The position numbers were made by a program, and so were the translations under genes. The notes below the pieces were generated by a model. It saw only the letters and a program-made list of their open reading frames with translations. It ran no database searches and had not been told where the DNA came from. From the NCBI GenBank assembly GCA_002633025.1, contig NMRB01000055.1, positions 342,726-406,725 of the forward strand: 64,000 nt of DNA. The letters run 5' to 3'. Positions 59,901 through 64,000 of this stretch are shown one piece after another. The first letter of the stretch is position 1. The number at the start of each line of letters is the position of its first letter. The DNA comes from Notospermus geniculatus. Its lineage: Eukaryota; Nemertea; Pilidiophora; Heteronemertea; Lineidae.

Positions 59901-62900
59901 GGTCACAGGAAAGGGAACTTCATGTCTGTGAAGAATAGATTGCATTCTAGCATGTTTCTACACAATGTTCATTCAAAAATTATCTATTTTTGGTTCATTA
60001 GAATTTCAGAAAGTGTGTGGTGTGTACCAAATCCTCAATGAACCTCTCAATGAAAGCATTCTGTACACTGTAGTTGAAAAATTTTTGCTTTTTCTTGTCA
60101 TCAAAATTGGGAAAAGTAAAAAATTGAGCAAATTCATGCCTTGCTCTCAAAATTGAGAAGAGTAGCAAATAAAAGCCTCAACTTATTGTATGACATCATG
60201 GGCAAATGTGATGTAGGTCTACTGAAAATAATACTTGGCTTGGTTATGCTGAAAGAGAGAGTACAAGTACATATTGTATAGCAAACTGACCGAGTGGCTG
60301 TCATTTTGAATTAATAACCCTTCATTGACTGTGCTTGGGACATGTGTTCATCAACGCTCCTTTACCACCACATCAGAGCGTGCAGAGAATTTTGAATAAA
60401 ATATCACCACTTGAAATTGCCGAAGTTTCCTATGGAGTGTTTACTCAGAAAGCATGCACGCATACTTGTGTAACTAAGGGGAGAAAACATATTTTGTTGC
60501 AAAAATCTACTATATGTATTTTAATGTGGTTTGAAATATCACATGAGTGGTTCATTGTCGTTGGTGTACATTGTATGTGCATTCTACATGTTGTGGAATG
60601 CGTACTGTGTTGAAATCAAGAAATAGCTCTGGGGTACAGACAGTCCACCACTTACAGATTGATTTTCAGCATGCTATGTGTGTACTACCTGCCCGATATA
60701 TTGGGTCACACATTATTGCTACTGTAAAACAAGACAATCTTACTCCGTGTTTACATATTGGCACACCGGGGGATGGGGGGGGGGGGCAACTGTGTGACAA
60801 TATTCTTAGAAGCAGTTGTATAACATACTTCTGTTTTTTCCAGCCCCAAGAATTTTTCTATTTCAGATGTGCCAGCTCCCTGACTATCCTGCTCAAATAA
60901 AAGACAGTTTGTGTTCCCTAAGATAGCGAGCCCTTTGTTTTTCAGCAGTTTTAGGATATTTGTATGTACTGTATTTCATGTTAAACTTGCACTGTTCAAT
61001 GAGAGGGTTTGTCAGTTTCACCCCAACTGATGTCTTTTCCGATTATCATAAAAAAACTTACAATAAAAGAACTGGTGTACCTTTCACTCATATTCCACCT
61101 GTGATGTGGACAATCACAAGTCCCAGGCTGACAGTACTTCGGTGGAGGATGCTGCATGTTCAGACGAGCCAGTCACCCAGGAGCAAAGGACTCAGAAAAG
61201 ACCAAATAAAGGTGAGTTTGCATAATTCCTCTTTGGTAATATCAAAACTTTAGTCATTCTTGTGATCGTTTCTCAGACATGATACTGATTTACAATAACG
61301 AAGCATGTCTTTCAGATATGTTCTCCAAAGTATCATACAAGGTGTTAGGGTCTTTGTCTTCACATGGCCCTTCTGTGATTTGTTATGCTGCAGTAACTCT
61401 AGCCTATCCATGACTTTTGTAGACCCTTTCAGTTTGGTCTAATTGTGTGTTCATCCATAATCTGAATCTAGTCAACACATGAATATGCTGGTTTTTGAAC
61501 AGCTCTCACGTAATAATATTGATCAGCCAGCAGCTGTACATACCCAGATCTATCAAATCTCTACGATGGGTATCATATTTTCATATATTTCACCCGTATA
61601 ATACATGTTAATGCACCATATGACAGAACACCTGCTTTGCAAGTTGTGCAATCGAGATCACTTCAAGCAGTCTGGACAGTGCTGCCATCTAGCAACGCTT
61701 CTTGGAACTGAAAGTGTGCACCATTATTTTTGACAGAACTGAAAATGTGCTGCTCTCCAGCAAGTTTGTCAGTTTAGCTGCTGAATGTTTTTCCCATTAT
61801 ATCACATTCTTTATCTAGTGAAAAAAAGTTGAGCTGTCAGTCTTCATGGCACAATATGATCTCTACAAGACTCCAAGTCGGGAGCACTTACCAAATATCT
61901 CAAGTTTCTTTGTTTCTCATCTACTGTGTACATCCATAAATATGCCAATTTGTTTATTGTATAAACATAATCTTATTCTGTAAGATGAGTGTAGACTGTT
62001 GTTTGTGTCAATCAAATAACCGTTGGCTGTTCACATGAATTTTGATGGGTTTTGATCAAGTGAGAACCTGTACTTAAAGGGACTTTCTTGTTTAGAAAAT
62101 TTCGAATGAAATTCTTATTAGCAAATTCCATGTTACATGTGTTTTGTTCTTCGTAAATGAACTTGAATGCTCTTTCATATGAGAATTCTATATTCTAATT
62201 GTTTGTCTAATCCATTCGGTTAAGTTTGTTGGACCAGTTCTGGGCTTAGTTCCACAAAAAGTCACTAGATGTCTCCAGTAGTTTCACATGAACAGGTGGG
62301 TATTTGATAACTCTTCACAAGGGGGCAGCAGTGTTGACATGTCTAAACCTGAACAGAAAAAGGCACAATTTGTGACTACATGTATGTGCATTCAAAATTG
62401 TTTGAAGTTCACTGTTCATGATGATAAGTTCGGCGACAAAAGGAAAAGGTCACCCAGTACTACATTTTAACTTGTTCAGGTCTAAGGCCAACGGCCTCCC
62501 TTGGGACCCTTCAACCCCTAACCTGTGACTGATGTGATTATTAGAGGAAGACCTAATCATGCTAATCCTCGTTAAGTTTCATAATAGCCTGGTCTTCATC
62601 AAGTTCAATTTTGATGGTCTATTAATTATCTATTTACTGTCATTTTGTGTTATTATTGTGCTTTGGAAGTTCATTCAGGCAGTTGGTGGCCTGACGTCCA
62701 TTTATGCACTCCGTAACCCTTTTTTTGAATCCCCTGGGCATCATCTCATTTGTATTTTGGGGTAAGACTAATTTTGCAGGGTTTGTGCTCTTTGTCGATT
62801 AAACATTTAGTTTGCCTCACTGCACCTGCGTCTTGTGGTTTTAATTGGGCCTAATGTGCCATTGACAGGACATGGCACCTTAGATAATTTGACACTGGCA

Positions 62901-64000
62901 CAAGGACCTAAACCAATACTTACATGAACCGTCACTAACTTCAGAAACAAAGACAAATCTGCTGACACTAGTGTGTTGTATCAGCCTAATTGTTTTATTC
63001 ACCAGGTGACTAAGTTATTGGTTTACCCAATAGGTGGTGTTGGTTGTGGAATCAGCTGCAAACACAACCTGCTGAACCAATTTTCCAACCACATGGTTAA
63101 AGAAATTGTATTGTTTTCAGACAGAATAATTTCTCTGTTTGGTGTGCACTCAGATCAAAAGAATTGGAATTACTGTACATGTTTTCCGGTTGGCTCCTAT
63201 TTCATTTGCTTGGATTTTGATTGCAATGAATGAAGTCCATGTGATTACTGTCAGCATCAGGCATTTAAAATCAAGTCGCAATATTGGCGCCATTTCCTCT
63301 ACTTGTTTGACAGTGATACCATTGGATCTGACCACATTCTGATGACAGAGGTTCTGTGAGTATTTGCCTGTACCATGACCATGAACTTACTGATTCCTTC
63401 ATCCTTCACTCTGTGCCCCTTTGGTTGACTTGGCACAATGCTTCGATACAGCATTTCTGATTCCCAGCCATGAGTTTTGACAATCAACACAATGACGTGT
63501 ATTCTTGTCGTTGGATTTTGTCAGCTTTCCTGCGAGGTTTTAACAACCCCTGCTGGGTCTTTCTCCTTAAGGTCTAGCCCGACCTGAATCCTTTAGTCAT
63601 TTGGTACAAAGCAGAACTTCTCTTTGGCTTGTTCACTTTTCAGGCTCTGGATCCGCCAGAGGTTGCACCCTTTGGTCCCTGTAGGGGGTCAGCACAGACA
63701 TTGATCTCATAAGCATGGGACATTAGTTATCTATGCTGGTACTCTCCACAGGGGGGACAGCATTGTACATTTTGCATTGTACCCGGTCTTGAAAATGGCA
63801 CATTTACTTCCTAGTACGGGTTCAGTTTGGCACATTTGGCTTACCGGCTTACGGTACATGTATGTCCTGCAGCTTGCTCCTACAGGCTTAGGATCTCAGT
63901 GCAAGTTGTATGGCTGATAAATGCTTGGTTCTTTATTCATGACATGAAGAATTTTGTGTGGTTAATGAACAGTGAGTCATGGACTTTACCTCGCCCATTT
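56956..64000. other. TTC28 intron, to window end
   Basis: Apart from the 1.2-kb transposon at 57789 I see no dependable exon. Candidates that look exon-like (for example about 61084-61211, ending in a good GTGAGT donor) lack homology. A degenerate tRNA-like B box (GGTTCGAATCC, minus strand) lies at about 59448-59458. A poly-G run lies near 60772-60787. Confidence 0.5.
57782..59027. mobile_element. 1,232-bp non-autonomous DNA transposon with 35-bp TIRs and 7-bp target duplication
   Basis: Perfect 35-bp inverted repeats at 57789-57823 and 58986-59020 begin CTTGGAGGAATTATACTGAC. Identical GTTCTTG flanks them at 57782-57788 and 59021-59027. No open frame long enough for a transposase lies inside. 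Two tiny relatives with the same ends and 7-bp duplications occur at 16211 and 55800. Seven-base duplications are uncommon among DNA transposons; I do not assign a superfamily. The element carries a CTCF-like motif at 57954-57968. Confidence 0.88.

Noticed and set aside
61084-61211. Exon-like stretch with a GTGAGT donor in the TTC28 intron
   Set aside because: The encoded sequence does not match the TPR region that should follow exon 2, and the acceptor is weak.

Overview
The window is eukaryotic nuclear DNA, most likely from a marine invertebrate deuterostome (echinoderm, hemichordate or cephalochordate). The evidence is conserved animal proteins split over many short exons with GT..AG (a few GC..AG) introns, single-copy Mondo and SWAP70/DEF6-type genes where vertebrates have paralogue pairs, abundant short palindromes (TAGGCCTA, TACATGTA, ACCGGT), tRNA-headed SINEs, and many small inverted-repeat elements. 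The species cannot be fixed from sequence alone. Two single-N gaps separate near-identical blocks about 1.5% apart, which fits unmerged haplotypes of a highly heterozygous animal.

Layout: YTHDC2, an RNA helicase and m6A reader (29 coding exons, +, 1440-10862), runs tail to tail with single-exon PGAP4 (-, 11966-13270). A repeat-rich 2.4 kb gap follows, then a MondoA/MLXIP transcription-factor gene (about 18 exons, +, 15664-32328), ABHD17 depalmitoylase (two exons, +, 35539-39335), a gene-free 7.4 kb stretch of MITEs, SWAP70/DEF6 (eight exons, -, 46721-50845), a 3 kb divergent intergenic region, and the first two coding exons of TTC28 (+, 53830-56955). The TTC28 intron fills the rest of the window.

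The six genes do not form one pathway. They cover meiotic RNA control (YTHDC2), GPI-anchor glycan remodelling in the Golgi (PGAP4), glucose-responsive transcription (MondoA), protein depalmitoylation (ABHD17), PIP3/Rac signalling (SWAP70) and a TPR scaffold for cell division (TTC28). Exon phases were checked across every junction. The summed coding lengths give about 1585 aa (YTHDC2), 434 (PGAP4), about 1087 (MondoA), 288 (ABHD17) and 590 (SWAP70).

The most interesting non-genic signals are: (1) a transposon family with TIR CTTGGAGGAATTATAC and exact 7-bp target duplications, present as a 1,232-bp copy and as 54-bp and 28-bp remnants that look like excision scars; (2) a long inverted repeat of roughly 0.4 kb arms in MondoA intron 1, with a small relative of matching termini in the TTC28 intron; (3) an in-frame 66-codon apparent exon duplication in MondoA that is probably an assembly artefact; (4) a presence/absence insertion between the two haplotypes; and (5) several CTCF-like motifs at gene boundaries.
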